A stretch of 64,000 nt of DNA from Bryobacteraceae bacterium (GCA_029975915.1 JARKOC010000352.1:62001-126000), one strand, 5' to 3'. Shown: positions 25,343-35,172, numbered from the stretch's first letter. Numbers and translations are program-made. The notes: generated by a model from the sequence alone, not told the origin.

Positions 25343-26254
25343 TTGGAACCCAATTCCAGGTCCAATTTGCGGCGGCTGCCGCTCCACCTCCTGCTTTTCG
25401 CCACTACATTCGTCACGGCGACTGTTCTTGGTGCGCGCCTGCAACTGAATTTCAATCAGAATCTGCCTGCGTTTGACTTGGAACACGATTGGTCGATTTT
25501 TGCCGACGTTTGGCGCCGGCCAGGTCTGCTGTGGTTGGGCCTGCCGTATTCCGTCAGCCTGCTCGGCATCCTGCTGGCGCACGAATTTGGCCATTATCTG
25601 GCCTGCGTCTGGCACGGCGTGCGGGCCAGCCTGCCGTACTTTTTGCCCGCGCCCACATTTATTGGGACCTTCGGCGCTTTCATCCGTTTCCGTTCGGCCA
25701 TCTCCGGGCGGCGCGAATTATTCGACATTGGAGTTGCGGGGCCTCTGGCAGGCTTCGTCTTTCTGCTGCCGGCTCTGGGCATCGGCTTAGCGATGTCGCG
25801 GGTGGCCCCGGGGATCGGAAACCTGGGCGAGATCACTTTCGGCACACCGTTGTTCATGCGCTGGGCCGAGGCGATGGTGTTTCCGGGTGTCGATCCGGTT
25901 GACATCAGCTTGCATCCGGTAGCCCGGGCGGCGTGGGTGGGTTTGTTGGCCACGGCGTTGAACCTGCTTCCAGTAGGACAGCTCGACGGCGGGCATATCG
26001 TCTACGCGGTTGCCGGAGAAAGGCATTCGAAGGTCGCCCTGGCGGCGATTCTGCTGATGATCCCACTCGGGCTCCTTTACTGGCCATGGTGGTTCTGGGC
26101 GGTGGTGTTGTTTTTCGTGGGGCGGAAGCACTTCCACGTCTTCGATCACTCCGGGCTGGGCCGGGGACGGATGGCCGTCTTCGTCCTGACCATCATCATC
26201 TTCGCCATCTCGTTCATCGCCGCGCCAGTCCAGTACAATGTCCCTGGGCGATGA
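25343..26254 (+). CDS. site-2 protease-type membrane metallopeptidase (M50)
   Basis: 303 residues with about six hydrophobic helices. HEFGH (LLAHEFGHYLACVWHG) and the distal NLLPVGQLDGGH supply the zinc ligands and the family Asp, so it should be an active intramembrane protease. No PDZ domain is seen between them. A TTG at 25343 is taken as start, 4 bases after the HU stop; longer versions overlap HU out of frame. The stop overlaps the ATG of the next gene (ATGA). Targets could be membrane-bound anti-sigma factors or other single-pass proteins; none is encoded here. Confidence 0.85.
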   Translation: MEPNSRSNLRRLPLHLLLFATTFVTATVLGARLQLNFNQNLPAFDLEHDWSIFADVWRRPGLLWLGLPYSVSLLGILLAHEFGHYLACVWHGVRASLPYFLPAPTFIGTFGAFIRFRSAISGRRELFDIGVAGPLAGFVFLLPALGIGLAMSRVAPGIGNLGEITFGTPLFMRWAEAMVFPGVDPVDISLHPVARAAWVGLLATALNLLPVGQLDGGHIVYAVAGERHSKVALAAILLMIPLGLLYWPWWFWAVVLFFVGRKHFHVFDHSGLGRGRMAVFVLTIIIFAISFIAAPVQYNVPGR

Positions 26255-26988
26255 AAATTTCGGCCACCATCATCACTTACAACGAGGAACGCAACCTGCC
26301 GCGGGCCATCGAAAGCCTGCGCTGCTGTGACGAGATCCTGGTGGTGGATTCGGGATCAACAGACCGCACCGTGGAAATCGCCCTGAAGTATGGCGCACGG
26401 GTGCTGGAGGCCAATTGGCGCGGTTATTCCGGGCAAAAGAATTACGCCTCCAGCCAGGCGGCGCACGACTGGATTCTGTCGATCGACGCGGACGAAGCAT
26501 TGAGCGAGGATCTGGAGGGCGAGATCTGGGGGTTGAAAAAGAACGGGTCCGACTACGACGCCTACACCTCGCCACGCCTTGCTCAATACCTGGGCCGGTG
26601 GATCCTTCACTCCGGGTGGTATCCCGACCGCAAGATCCGGCTCTTCGACCGGCGGAAGGCGGAATGGGTGGGCGATTACGTGCACGAAAGCGTGGTGTGC
26701 AAGGGCCGGGTAGGGAGGCTGGAGGGCAATCTGCTCCACTACACATGCGGCTCGCTCTCCGAGCATCTGAAGACGATGGACCGCTACACAACTCTGGCCG
26801 CGGAAGAAATCGTGGCGCGCAAGAAGCCTGTAGGGTACCGGCAGCTTCTTTTCGACCCAGCGTGGACGTTTTTCAAGACGTACTTCTTCCAGCGCGGCTT
26901 TCTCGACGGCGTCGAGGGGTTGTCGATCGCTTATATGGCGTCGGTCTATACCTTCGTGAAGTACGCCAAAGCGCGGTTCATGAGCTGA
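26251..26988 (+). CDS. family 2 glycosyltransferase (lipopolysaccharide core type)
   Basis: 245 residues. ISATIITYNEERNLPRAIES, EILVVDSGSTDRTVEIA and SIDADEALS (DxD-type metal site) define a GT2 fold of the WaaE/KdtX kind. The C-terminal YFFQRGFLDGVEGLSIAYM segment is typical of that subgroup, which adds glucose or heptose to the lipopolysaccharide core. Start ATG 26251 overlaps the M50 stop; the stop overlaps the next ATG. It acts at the cytoplasmic membrane face. Confidence 0.88.
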   Translation: MKISATIITYNEERNLPRAIESLRCCDEILVVDSGSTDRTVEIALKYGARVLEANWRGYSGQKNYASSQAAHDWILSIDADEALSEDLEGEIWGLKKNGSDYDAYTSPRLAQYLGRWILHSGWYPDRKIRLFDRRKAEWVGDYVHESVVCKGRVGRLEGNLLHYTCGSLSEHLKTMDRYTTLAAEEIVARKKPVGYRQLLFDPAWTFFKTYFFQRGFLDGVEGLSIAYMASVYTFVKYAKARFMS

Positions 26989-27872
26989 TGCGGATCCTCC
27001 ATCTGGACACTGGACGTGAACTGAGGGGCGGGCAGCGCCAGGCGCTCCTGCTGATGCATGGCCTGCGCGAAGCAGGAGTTGAGCAGGAATTGCTGGCGCG
27101 GGATGGCTCTCCGCTGCTCGCCGAGGCGCGTGCGGCGGGCTTTGCCGCCAGGCCGGTCACCCTGCGGGGGATACTCTCGGAAAGTGGAGGCTCCACGGTG
27201 GTGCACTGCCACGACGGGCGGTCGCACACGCTCGCCGCCTTGGCGTCGCGCGGCCCAATCGTCGTGTCCAGACGGGTGGCATTCGCACCGGGCCGCGGCT
27301 GGCTGGACAGATGGAAATACGGCCGGGCGTCAGCCTACCTGGCCGTTTCGGAATATACGGCCGCGCAGCTGATCTCAGCCGGCGCACCGCCGTCGAAGAT
27401 CAGAATCGTGCGGGACGGCGTTGTTCCGCCTGAGATTCGAAGCGACTACTCAGGCGGCGTCGTGGCACTGGAGTTCGACGATCCGATGAAGGATGGGGGG
27501 CTGGTGGCAACGCTTTCGACGCCTGTCCGGCTGATGCGGGATCTGGTGGCCGGGCTGCGAACCGCGTCTGTCTTTCTCTATCTCAGCAAGATGGAGGGGC
27601 TTGGTTCGGCAGCGCTGCTGGCGATGGCCTATGGCGTCCCGGTGGTGGCCAGCCGGGTGGGCGGACTGCCCGAAATCGTTCGCCACGGAGAGACGGGGTT
27701 CTGCGTGGGTAACGGAGCGGAGGAGATCGACGACGCGCTGCGGGCGCTCCTGGACGATCCCGTACGCGCAAGGGCGATGGGCGAAAGGGCGCGCCGATGG
27801 GTCATCGCGGAATGCCGCGCCGAGCTCATGGTTCGTCGTACCCTGGAGACTTACAAGGAACTGGCGCTTTGA
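26988..27872 (+). CDS. short family 4 glycosyltransferase (GT-B)
   Basis: 294 residues, 60-90 shorter than most GT4 enzymes. N-terminal MRILHLDTGRELRGGQRQAL, then VVHCHDGRSHTLAALA, YLAVSEYTAAQLISAG, and the C-terminal donor-site block SKMEGLGSAALLAMAYGVPVVASRVGGLPEIV (quoted here as recognised family block; key residues Glu in KMEG and the GLPE loop). The middle GT-B region (about 150-190) is compressed, e.g. FDDPMKDGGLVATL. It likely modifies the same surface glycan as the preceding GT2. ATG 26988 overlaps the previous stop; its own stop overlaps the TTG of the peptidase gene. Confidence 0.82.
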   Translation: MRILHLDTGRELRGGQRQALLLMHGLREAGVEQELLARDGSPLLAEARAAGFAARPVTLRGILSESGGSTVVHCHDGRSHTLAALASRGPIVVSRRVAFAPGRGWLDRWKYGRASAYLAVSEYTAAQLISAGAPPSKIRIVRDGVVPPEIRSDYSGGVVALEFDDPMKDGGLVATLSTPVRLMRDLVAGLRTASVFLYLSKMEGLGSAALLAMAYGVPVVASRVGGLPEIVRHGETGFCVGNGAEEIDDALRALLDDPVRARAMGERARRWVIAECRAELMVRRTLETYKELAL

Positions 27873-28687
27873 GCGATATCCTCACACAACCGCTCGGATG
27901 GAACTGGCTGGCCGCCGCTTTTGGGCTGATTTTCGGCAGTTTCCTGAACGTCTGCATCTCACGGCTGCCTGACGACTATTCGGTCGTGTCGCCGCGCTCG
28001 CACTGCCCGCATTGCGGCGGCTGGATCGCATGGTATGACAACGTCCCATTGCTGAGTTTCATTTTGCTGGGCGGACGGTGCAGGGCGTGCAAAGGCGCAG
28101 TTTCGTGGCGCTACCCAGCCGTTGAGGCTCTTACCGGCGTGTTGTTCTACCTGGCGGTGACCGTTCATGGGCCCACATGGGCCGGGTTGAAATGGTCAAT
28201 CTTTGGGGCCATCCTGGTGGCCCTGATCTTCACCGACCTCGAAACCCGAATTCTGCCCGATGAGTTCACTAAGTCGGGTTGGGTGCTCGGCATTCTGCTG
28301 GCGCCGATTGCGCCGCTGCCACGAGGGGTTGTTTCGGTCTTCATCCCGGACTGTACGGCCGCGCAAGTCTCGCTCGCCAACTCCGCAATTACCTCGATTC
28401 TGTTGCCCACCGGACTCTACCTGATGGCCGTGGTTTATCAGCGCATCCGGGGCATCGAGGGACTTGGACTCGGAGACGTGAAAATGCTGGGATTCCTGGG
28501 CGCGTTCCTGGGATTCGAATCGGCCCTGATGGCGTTGATGCTTGGCTCGCTGATCGGAGCGGTGCTGGGCTTGACCTGGATCAAGATCACAAAACAGGAC
28601 CCGTCCACCTATGAACTGCCCTTCGGGAGCTTCCTGGGCGCCGCGGCGCTGATTGTCGCCTTCGTGTCGCCAGCGCTGCAATTGTAG
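27869..28687 (+). CDS. prepilin peptidase (A24, PilD/GspO type)
   Basis: 272 residues, polytopic. It has the N-terminal methylase-type domain GLIFGSFLNVCISRLP, the zinc-binding CPHC...CRAC tetracysteine, and the catalytic aspartates in FTDLETRILPD and GLGLGDVKML. It cleaves and N-methylates type IV pilin-like leader peptides in the inner membrane. The TTG start at 27869 overlaps the GT4 stop (TTGA) and has AAGGA 9 bases upstream. It leads into a secretin gene 53 bases downstream, so this operon tail belongs to type II secretion or type IV pilus assembly. Confidence 0.92.
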   Translation: MSDILTQPLGWNWLAAAFGLIFGSFLNVCISRLPDDYSVVSPRSHCPHCGGWIAWYDNVPLLSFILLGGRCRACKGAVSWRYPAVEALTGVLFYLAVTVHGPTWAGLKWSIFGAILVALIFTDLETRILPDEFTKSGWVLGILLAPIAPLPRGVVSVFIPDCTAAQVSLANSAITSILLPTGLYLMAVVYQRIRGIEGLGLGDVKMLGFLGAFLGFESALMALMLGSLIGAVLGLTWIKITKQDPSTYELPFGSFLGAAALIVAFVSPALQL

Positions 28688-28740
28688 ATTTGCGCGTTCA
28701 GGCTGCACGTTTGTCCGGCTCCAGCCGTCAATTGTGGTAG

Positions 28741-30312
28741 GTGAAACTGTCGGCCCTCAGGACAGCGATTCTGCTCGTGGCGGCGTTGTGTCTGCACGCT
28801 TCGGGACCAGCTTCGAGGCTCTACAACGAAGGGCGGCTGGCGGAAAAGCAAGGCAGGTATGGAGCCGCTTACCTCCTCTATTCCAGGGCTTACGCGCTGG
28901 CGCCGGACAAGATTGAATACCGGGCGCGGGCCGAGTCGGTCCGCCGGCAGGGGATTCTCGAACTGGATCTGAATAGCGGGCCGGCGGCACCGGAAAACTC
29001 GGCAGAGGATTTCTCCAGCCCCGAAGCGCTTCAACCGGCCAGTGAGACTGACTTACTTCCTCCACCCGCGCTGGTTGGCGCGGCCGGGTTGCGCAGCTTT
29101 AGACTTTCGGGCGATGCCAAGGCGCTCTGGCAGAAAGTGCTTGAACCATACGGGCTGGACGTGGTCTTCGACGCCGGCCTGACGCCGGGAAAACCCATCA
29201 AGTTCGAGCTAGCCGAGTCCGATTGGCGCACGGCAGTCCGGGCGCTGGAGGCCGCAACCGGCACGTTTATCGTGCCGCTGGGCGACCGTCTGGGCATTGT
29301 CGTGAAGGACACAGTCCAGAAGCGATCGGAAATGGAGCGCCACATGACGGCGGCCGTGCCGTTTCCGGTTGCTCTGACACCTCAGGAGGTGCAGGAAGCG
29401 GCCCAGGCGGTGCGTTCCATCTTCGATATCCAGAAGTTCGGCATCGACACGGGACGAGGCGTGGTGATCCTCAAGGACCGGGCATCGCGGGTGAAGCCGG
29501 CCGTCGAATTGTTCAAGCAACTGATGGCCCATAGGGCGCAGGTGTTGCTGGAAATCGAAACGGTGAACCTTGGCGCCAACTCCAGCCTGAGACTGGGCAT
29601 GACGCTGCCGACCTCGTTTCCTATCGTCAATCTCAGTTCGGCCTGGAACAACACGGTCTCGATTCCGTCCTCGATTGCCAGGATGTTGACTTTCGGATCG
29701 GGCCGCTGGATGTTCGGCATTGGGCTGAGCGGCGCCGAGGTGTTCGCCAGCCTGACCGAAGGCCAATCGCAGGTGATATCGAAGAGCCAGATCCTCACCG
29801 TGAATGGCCAGGCGGCCTCGCTGCACGTGGGCGACAGGTATCCCATGCAGACACAGATTTACAGCGCGGGCGTCACTGGGGAGGGGGAGACCTACACGCC
29901 GCCGCCGACGATCCAGTTCGAGGATCTGGGCGTCGTGCTCAAGGCTACGCCCTACATTCACGGCAGCGAGGAGCTGACCCTCGAAGTGGAGGCCGAATTC
30001 AAACTGTTGGCTGGGACGGCGCTGAACGGAATTCCTGTGATCTCGAACAGGAAGCTGCAATCCAGGGTCCGCATGAAGTTTGGTGAGACCGCGGTGGTCG
30101 CCGGACTGGCAGGCTCCACCAGTACCCGGAGCATCAGCGGCTTGCCGGGGTTGGTTTCGTTTATCCCGCTTCGCAACAACACTTGGGAACATGACAGGCC
30201 GGAACTGCTTGTAACCATCCGGCCCAGACTGACTGGGTTGCCGCCGGGCGAGACCACGCCACTGGCCATCTGGAGCGGGACCGAGACACGGCCGCTGACG
30301 CCCCTGGATTAG
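28741..30312 (+). CDS. secretin-family outer-membrane channel (GspD/PilQ type)
   Basis: 523 residues: GTG start, signal peptide (1-21), a TPR-like N-terminal segment (RLAEKQGRYGAAYLLYSRAY), an N0/STN-like domain (about 110-190), an N1-like domain (about 195-265) and the secretin barrel (about 265-500). The last includes VLLEIETVNLG, ISKSQILTVNGQAASLHVG, FEDLGVVLKATPYI, and the signature VAGLAGSTSTRSISGLPGL near the C-terminus. It should form the outer-membrane gate for a pilus or secretion system; other parts of that machine are not in the window. The lone N1 domain makes it shorter than GspD. Confidence 0.9.
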   Translation: MKLSALRTAILLVAALCLHASGPASRLYNEGRLAEKQGRYGAAYLLYSRAYALAPDKIEYRARAESVRRQGILELDLNSGPAAPENSAEDFSSPEALQPASETDLLPPPALVGAAGLRSFRLSGDAKALWQKVLEPYGLDVVFDAGLTPGKPIKFELAESDWRTAVRALEAATGTFIVPLGDRLGIVVKDTVQKRSEMERHMTAAVPFPVALTPQEVQEAAQAVRSIFDIQKFGIDTGRGVVILKDRASRVKPAVELFKQLMAHRAQVLLEIETVNLGANSSLRLGMTLPTSFPIVNLSSAWNNTVSIPSSIARMLTFGSGRWMFGIGLSGAEVFASLTEGQSQVISKSQILTVNGQAASLHVGDRYPMQTQIYSAGVTGEGETYTPPPTIQFEDLGVVLKATPYIHGSEELTLEVEAEFKLLAGTALNGIPVISNRKLQSRVRMKFGETAVVAGLAGSTSTRSISGLPGLVSFIPLRNNTWEHDRPELLVTIRPRLTGLPPGETTPLAIWSGTETRPLTPLD

Positions 30313-30364
30313 GGACATCCGGACCCGATTTCCGCTGTGGGAACATAGGATCAGAGGAATCCAA

Positions 30365-31417
30365 ATGTCGATTATGCTCAGGGAGATCCGGGAGCAGCCC
30401 CGGGTCATCGAAAAGACGCTCCGCGCCGAGCGCAAAGGCTTCGAACGGCTGCGCAGACGGTTCGAGAAGAAGCCTCCCTCGATGGTCGTGTTGGCGGCCC
30501 GCGGAACGTCCGACAATGCGGCTCAATTTGGCCGCTACCTGATTGAAATCACCACAGGCATCCCGGTCTCTCTTGCCGCGCCGTCGGTGACGACTCTTTA
30601 CCGGACGCCGCTGAAGTACGATGGCGCGCTGGTGGCGGCCGTATCGCAGTCGGGCGAATCCACCGACACCAATGTCGTTCTGGAAGCGGCCAAAAAGGCC
30701 GGCGCCTTTACCGTGGGCATTACGAATGAAGCCGGCAGTACGCTGGCCAAGATCCCGGACTTTGCCGCCATCATCCGGGGCGGCCGGGAAAAGAGCGTCG
30801 CCGCCACGAAGACCTACACCGGGCAGTTGTTGGGCTTTTACCTCCTGGCCTGGGCGCTTGGCGCCGATATCCGGCTCGATGATCTGGAACGGATCCCGGC
30901 GTGGGCCGATGCCGCCCTCAGCCTCGAGAACGAAATCGCCTCCCGGGCTGAGCGGTACCGTTTCATGGAACAGGCAGTAGTGGTGGGACGCGGCTTGAAC
31001 TACGCCAACGCATTCGAATGGGCGCTGAAGATGATGGAAACCTGCTATGTCGTCGCCGAACGATTTTCGCAGGCCGACATCCTGCACGGTCCGATCGCCA
31101 TGATGGGCCAGTCGTTTCCAGCGTTCCTTATCGCCCCGCCGGGAGTCACCTGGCCTGTGATGCACCAACTCGCCACTCGCCTGGCGGGATTCAAAGCCGA
31201 AACGCTCATCCTGACCGACGAATCCAACAAAGCCGCTCCGAAGACCGCGGTCAGAATCCCGGCCAAGCTGGCCTACAAAGGATCGCTGCCCGAGGAGGTC
31301 TACACCCCGATCCCTTACATCATCCCGGCGCAGATGTTCGCGGCCAAGTTGGCGGAACTGCGTGGACTCAATCCGGACCATCCGCGCGGATTGAACAAAG
31401 TGACTCGGACGCTTTAG
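30365..31417 (+). CDS. double-SIS sugar isomerase (GlmS-like, NagB-II/AgaS type)
   Basis: 350 residues with two SIS domains: MVVLAARGTSDNAAQFGRYL and VAAVSQSGESTDTNVVLEAA in the first, AVVVGRGLNYANAFEWALKM and SQADILHGPIAMMG in the second, ending HPRGLNKVTRTL. This is the isomerase half of glucosamine-6-phosphate synthase without the glutaminase domain, the architecture of NagB-II deaminases and of ketose/aldose isomerases acting on amino-sugar phosphates. AGAGGAA lies 6 bases before ATG 30365. Cytoplasmic; probably amino-sugar catabolism. Confidence 0.85.
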   Translation: MSIMLREIREQPRVIEKTLRAERKGFERLRRRFEKKPPSMVVLAARGTSDNAAQFGRYLIEITTGIPVSLAAPSVTTLYRTPLKYDGALVAAVSQSGESTDTNVVLEAAKKAGAFTVGITNEAGSTLAKIPDFAAIIRGGREKSVAATKTYTGQLLGFYLLAWALGADIRLDDLERIPAWADAALSLENEIASRAERYRFMEQAVVVGRGLNYANAFEWALKMMETCYVVAERFSQADILHGPIAMMGQSFPAFLIAPPGVTWPVMHQLATRLAGFKAETLILTDESNKAAPKTAVRIPAKLAYKGSLPEEVYTPIPYIIPAQMFAAKLAELRGLNPDHPRGLNKVTRTL

Positions 31418-31437
31418 AGCCGCCCCTGGTACCAAGA

Positions 31438-31476
31438 AAAAGCCCCCGCCTGCTTCAACAAGCAGTGGGGGGCTTT
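31438..31476. terminator. strong intrinsic terminator, probably bidirectional
   Basis: AAAGCCCCC at about 31439-31447 and CTGCTT (31450-31455) pair with AAGCAG (31460-31465) and GGGGGGCTTT (31467-31476), giving a long stem with a CAAC loop. A-rich and T-rich flanks lie on the two sides. It lies between the convergent stops of the SIS gene (31417) and sdhB (31501). Confidence 0.85.
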
Positions 31477-31500
31477 CTTGTGATGCGTACCGTTCGCCGG

Positions 31501-32274
31501 TCACCCCGCGCTGGCGGCGGCGTTTTCCTCGCGGTAAAGGATGGCGGCCTTGAGGAAGTCGCGGTTCATGCGGGCGATGTTTTCGAGCTTGATGCCCTTC
31601 GGGCAGACTGCTTCGCATTCGCCCGCGTTGGTGCAATAGCCGAAGCCCTCTTCGAGCATCTGGGCGACCATACGGATTGCCCGGCGTTCCCGCTCCGCCT
31701 GGCCCTGCGGCAACAGCGCCAGATGCGAGATCTTGGCTGCGGTGAACAATGACGCAGAAGCATTTGGACACGACGCCACGCAGGCCCCACAGCCGATACA
31801 GGCGGCGGCGTCCATGGCAAGGTCGGCGCATTTCTTGATGATGGGCAGGGCGTTTCCGTCTGGAGCTGACCCAGTGTTGACGGAAACGTAGCCGCCAGCG
31901 GCGATAATGCGGTCCAGTGAGCTGCGGTCGACCATCAGGTCCTTGACAACCGGGAACGCCGCGGCGCGGAATGGCTCCAGCCACAGTTCGTCCCCATCAC
32001 TGAAGTGGCGCATATGGAGTTGGCAGACCGTGGTTCCGCGCTGCGGGCCGTGCGGCACGCCGTTGATCATGAATCCGCAGCAGCCGCAGATGCCTTCGCG
32101 GCAGTCGTGCTCGAAGGTGACCGGATCCTCGCCTTTGCGGGTGAGGTCCTCGTTCAGCACGTCGAGCATTTCGAGAAACGACATGTGCTCGCTGACATTG
32201 GGCAGTTCGTAGCGGACCATTTGGCCCGGAGCGGTCCGGTTCCGCTGACGCCAGATATGGAGAATGATGCGCAT
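31501..32274 (-). CDS. sdhB: succinate dehydrogenase/fumarate reductase iron-sulphur subunit
   Basis: 257 residues. The 2Fe-2S site is [11 protein letters not shown] with a later Cys; [12 protein letters not shown] and [15 protein letters not shown] bind the 4Fe-4S and 3Fe-4S clusters. It passes electrons from SdhA to the membrane cytochrome. The motif spacing is that of the Bacillus/epsilonproteobacterial three-subunit enzymes rather than mitochondrial-type SDH. It is separated by 15 bases from sdhA, with AAAGGGG as ribosome site. Third gene of sdhCAB. Confidence 0.95.
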   Translation of the reverse strand: MRIILHIWRQRNRTAPGQMVRYELPNVSEHMSFLEMLDVLNEDLTRKGEDPVTFEHDCREGICGCCGFMINGVPHGPQRGTTVCQLHMRHFSDGDELWLEPFRAAAFPVVKDLMVDRSSLDRIIAAGGYVSVNTGSAPDGNALPIIKKCADLAMDAAACIGCGACVASCPNASASLFTAAKISHLALLPQGQAERERRAIRMVAQMLEEGFGYCTNAGECEAVCPKGIKLENIARMNRDFLKAAILYREENAAASAG

Positions 32275-32289
32275 TGTCTTCGTGCCCCT

Positions 32290-34209
32290 TTACTTGTAAC
32301 TCCGCTGCGCGAGATGGACGTACTCAAAGTTGAGCGGTTCGACGTTGCGGACCGGCGCTTTGTCGTCGCCCTGATACTCCCAGACAGCGGCGTGACAGAA
32401 CTTCTCGTCGTCGCGTTTGGCCTCGCCCTCTTCAGTCTGATGTTCCTCGCGGAAATGCCCTCCGCAGCTCTCCTCGCGAATCAATGCGTCGCGGCACATC
32501 AATTCCCCGAGTTCGAGGAAATCGGCCAACCGTCCGGCGCGCTCGAGGCTCTGGTTGAGTTCCTCGCCCGAGCCGGGGACGTTGACGTTGTTCCAAAACT
32601 CCTCGCGGATGGCGGGAATCAGGCTGAGCGCTTTTTCCAGGCCCTGGGCGTTGCGGGCCATGCCGCAGTACTCCCACATCACTTTGCCCAGTTCCTTGTG
32701 GATGTCGTCCACCGTCTTGCTGCCCTTGATATTGAGCAATGTGTGGATGCGCTGTTCGGCGTCGGACTTGGCCGCGACGCATTCCGCATGCGTCTCGTCC
32801 ACACCGCCGGGTTTGATCTGGGCCATGTAGTGGCCGAGAGTGTAAGGAATGACGAAATAGCCGTCGGCCAGGCCCTGCATGAGCGCCGAGGCGCCCAGAC
32901 GGTTGGCGCCATGGTCAGAGAAATTCGCCTCGCCGAGCACAAACAATCCAGGGATAGTGCTTTGCAGGTGGTAATCCACCCAGAGTCCGCCCATAGTGTA
33001 GTGGACGGCGGGGTAGATGCGCATCGGCGCCGAGTACGGATCTTCACCGGTGATGCGCTCATAGATCTCGAAAAGGTTGCCGTAGCGCTCGGCGATCTTG
33101 TCCTTGCCTAGACGGCCGATGGATTCGGCGAAATCGAGGTAGACGCCCTTGCCGCCCGGCCCCACGCCCCGGCCCTCATCGCAAACCCGCTTCGCGGCCC
33201 GGGAGGCAATGTCGCGCGGGCAGAGGTTGCCAAACGCAGGGTACATGCGTTCAAGGTAGTAATCGCGCTCGTCCTCGGGGATGTCACTGGCTTTGCGGGT
33301 GTCGCCGGCCCGTTTCGGCACCCAAATGCGCCCGTCGTTGCGCAATGATTCCGACATCAAAGTCAGTTTCGACTGGTAATCACCACTCACGGGGATGCAC
33401 GTCGGGTGGATCTGCGTGAAGCACGGGTTGCCGAAACCCGCGCCCTTTTTGTAGGCGCGCCAGATGGCCGTGGCGTTGGACCCCTTAGCATTGGTTGAGA
33501 GGTAGAAAACGTTGCCGTAGCCGCCTGTTGCGAGGATGACGGCATCGGCGATATGGACGTCGATCTGCCCCGTCACCATGTCGCGAGTCACGATCCCCCT
33601 GGCGCGCCCGTCGATGACGATCAGGTCCAGCATCTCGTGGCGGTAGAACATCTGGACTGTCCCGGCGTCGATCTGGCGTTCCAGCGCTTGGTAGCAGCCA
33701 AGCAGAAGTTGCTGGCCCGTCTGTCCCCGTGCGTAGAACGTCCGCGAGACCTGTGCGCCGCCAAAGCTGCGGTTGGCCAGCACGCCGCCGTACTCGCGGG
33801 CAAAAGGAACACCCTGGGCGACGCATTGGTCGATGATGTCGACCGACACCTGGGCCAGGCGGTAAACATTGGCTTCGCGGGCGCGGAAGTCGCCGCCCTT
33901 GACAGTGTCGTAGAACAGCCGGAAGACCGAATCGCCGTCGTTCTGATAGTTTTTCGCGGCGTTGATTCCGCCTTGTGCGGCGATCGAATGCGCGCGGCGG
34001 GGTGAATCCTGGAAGCAAAAAGCCTTCACGCGGTAGCCGAGTTCGCCAAGCGTCGCGGCGGCGGCGCCGCCGGCCAGACCGGTGCCGACGACGATCACCG
34101 AGTATTTACGTTTGTTGGCCGGATTGACCAACTTCATCTCGAACTTGGCCTTGTCCCACTTCTGTTCGATCGGTCCGGAAGGGATGCGCGCATCAAGATT
34201 GAGTGACAT
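32290..34209 (-). CDS. sdhA: succinate dehydrogenase/fumarate reductase flavoprotein subunit
   Basis: 639 residues. [21 protein letters not shown] binds FAD (split over residues 39-59), [15 protein letters not shown] contains the histidine that carries covalent FAD, and [16 protein letters not shown] and [16 protein letters not shown] supply substrate-binding residues. It oxidises succinate to fumarate in the TCA cycle at the cytoplasmic face of the membrane. GGGAGG lies 8 bases before ATG 34209; sdhC ends 15 bases upstream. Confidence 0.97.
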   Translation of the reverse strand: MSLNLDARIPSGPIEQKWDKAKFEMKLVNPANKRKYSVIVVGTGLAGGAAAATLGELGYRVKAFCFQDSPRRAHSIAAQGGINAAKNYQNDGDSVFRLFYDTVKGGDFRAREANVYRLAQVSVDIIDQCVAQGVPFAREYGGVLANRSFGGAQVSRTFYARGQTGQQLLLGCYQALERQIDAGTVQMFYRHEMLDLIVIDGRARGIVTRDMVTGQIDVHIADAVILATGGYGNVFYLSTNAKGSNATAIWRAYKKGAGFGNPCFTQIHPTCIPVSGDYQSKLTLMSESLRNDGRIWVPKRAGDTRKASDIPEDERDYYLERMYPAFGNLCPRDIASRAAKRVCDEGRGVGPGGKGVYLDFAESIGRLGKDKIAERYGNLFEIYERITGEDPYSAPMRIYPAVHYTMGGLWVDYHLQSTIPGLFVLGEANFSDHGANRLGASALMQGLADGYFVIPYTLGHYMAQIKPGGVDETHAECVAAKSDAEQRIHTLLNIKGSKTVDDIHKELGKVMWEYCGMARNAQGLEKALSLIPAIREEFWNNVNVPGSGEELNQSLERAGRLADFLELGELMCRDALIREESCGGHFREEHQTEEGEAKRDDEKFCHAAVWEYQGDDKAPVRNVEPLNFEYVHLAQRSYK

Positions 34210-34224
34210 GGTTCATTGCCTCCC

Positions 34225-34905
34225 TTACTTCACCAGCCCGGCGAGAACCGCCAAAGGCATCGAGACATTGCCGATGCCAATGACGTAGCCGTAGATCTTG
34301 GCCACGGTTTTGAGAATCGGGGTGTAGCGCGGGTGCGCCACGCCCAGGCTCTGAAACATGCTCCAGACCCCGTGATACAAGTGGATGGCCAGCAGGATGT
34401 TAGCCACCATATAGAACAACGCCGCGGCCGGATTCTGGAACCCGATCACCACGTTTCTGTAAACGTCGCCTTTCACGAATTCCGGGTGCGCCTGGCCTGT
34501 CGTAAAGTGCAGCAGGTGATAGATGAGGAACGCGCCGACGATGGGTCCGCTCCAGATCATCGTGCGGGCGGCGTATGTGGAGGCGATGGCGGCCTTTTTG
34601 ACGTAGGCATTCGGCCGCGCCTCCCATTTGAGCATGGTCAATTGGACCGCCATGGCGATATGCAGGCCCACGCACAGCAAGAGGATTCCTCGCACGGCCC
34701 ACAACGCGCCGCCGAGCCCCTGCAAGAACTCAGCGTAGTGATTCAGCTTCTCGGGCCCTGCGAACACCTGGAGGTTGCCGATCATGTGGCCCATCACGAA
34801 GCCGCAAAGAACAAAGCCCGTCACGGCCATGATGATCTTCTTGCCGATGACGGACTGGTATAGAATCGCGGTCCTGTTCTGACCGCCTGCCACCAATGTG
34901 CTCAT
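34225..34905 (-). CDS. sdhC: succinate dehydrogenase cytochrome b subunit (b558 type)
   Basis: 226 residues with five hydrophobic helices (KKIIMAVTGFVLCGFVMGHM, VRGILLLCVGLHIAMAVQLT, MIWSGPIVGAFLIYHLLHF, FYMVANILLAIHLYHGVWSM, IGIGNVSMPLAVLAGL) and histidines in four of them suitable for two b haems. This single-anchor, di-haem form is the Bacillus type; there is no sdhD. ATG 34905 is chosen because upstream residues to 34983 are not hydrophobic or conserved. First gene of sdhCAB. Confidence 0.93.
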   Translation of the reverse strand: MSTLVAGGQNRTAILYQSVIGKKIIMAVTGFVLCGFVMGHMIGNLQVFAGPEKLNHYAEFLQGLGGALWAVRGILLLCVGLHIAMAVQLTMLKWEARPNAYVKKAAIASTYAARTMIWSGPIVGAFLIYHLLHFTTGQAHPEFVKGDVYRNVVIGFQNPAAALFYMVANILLAIHLYHGVWSMFQSLGVAHPRYTPILKTVAKIYGYVIGIGNVSMPLAVLAGLVK

Positions 34906-35066
34906 AGTGTCGCTCCATTGCCCCGGCGTCCTGGAATGGCGAGGCAAGCTTCCAGGGACGCCCCCGGCAGTGGCCAACGGCACACCCGCTCAAGAACGCC
35001 CAGAAATCACTATTCTATGCAAAATTCGGGCAATCGTGTCTGGTGACAGTGGACATCAATAAAATG

Positions 35067-35093
35067 GGCGGGACGCCCTCACGGGGTCCCGCC
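35067..35093 (-). terminator. intrinsic terminator downstream of the secreted PFAF gene
   Basis: GGCGGGAC (35067-35074) and GTCCCGCC (35086-35093) form a perfect 8-bp stem. Read on the minus strand, the stem is followed by CCATTTTATTG, a T-rich tract. It therefore fits as the terminator of the gene ending at 35173. The rest of 34906-35172 is the sdhC leader region, in which I see no clear promoter. Confidence 0.6.
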
Positions 35094-35172
35094 ACTGCTG
35101 GTGAACGCATCCTGCGCCCACTGGGAGGAACTGATTCAACGCAGGTCCGAGGACCGGGCCATGCGGCTTTCT

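Noticed and set aside
32005..33111. 368-codon plus-strand open frame across sdhB and sdhA
   Set aside because: Antisense to two well-defined succinate dehydrogenase genes and crosses their junction.
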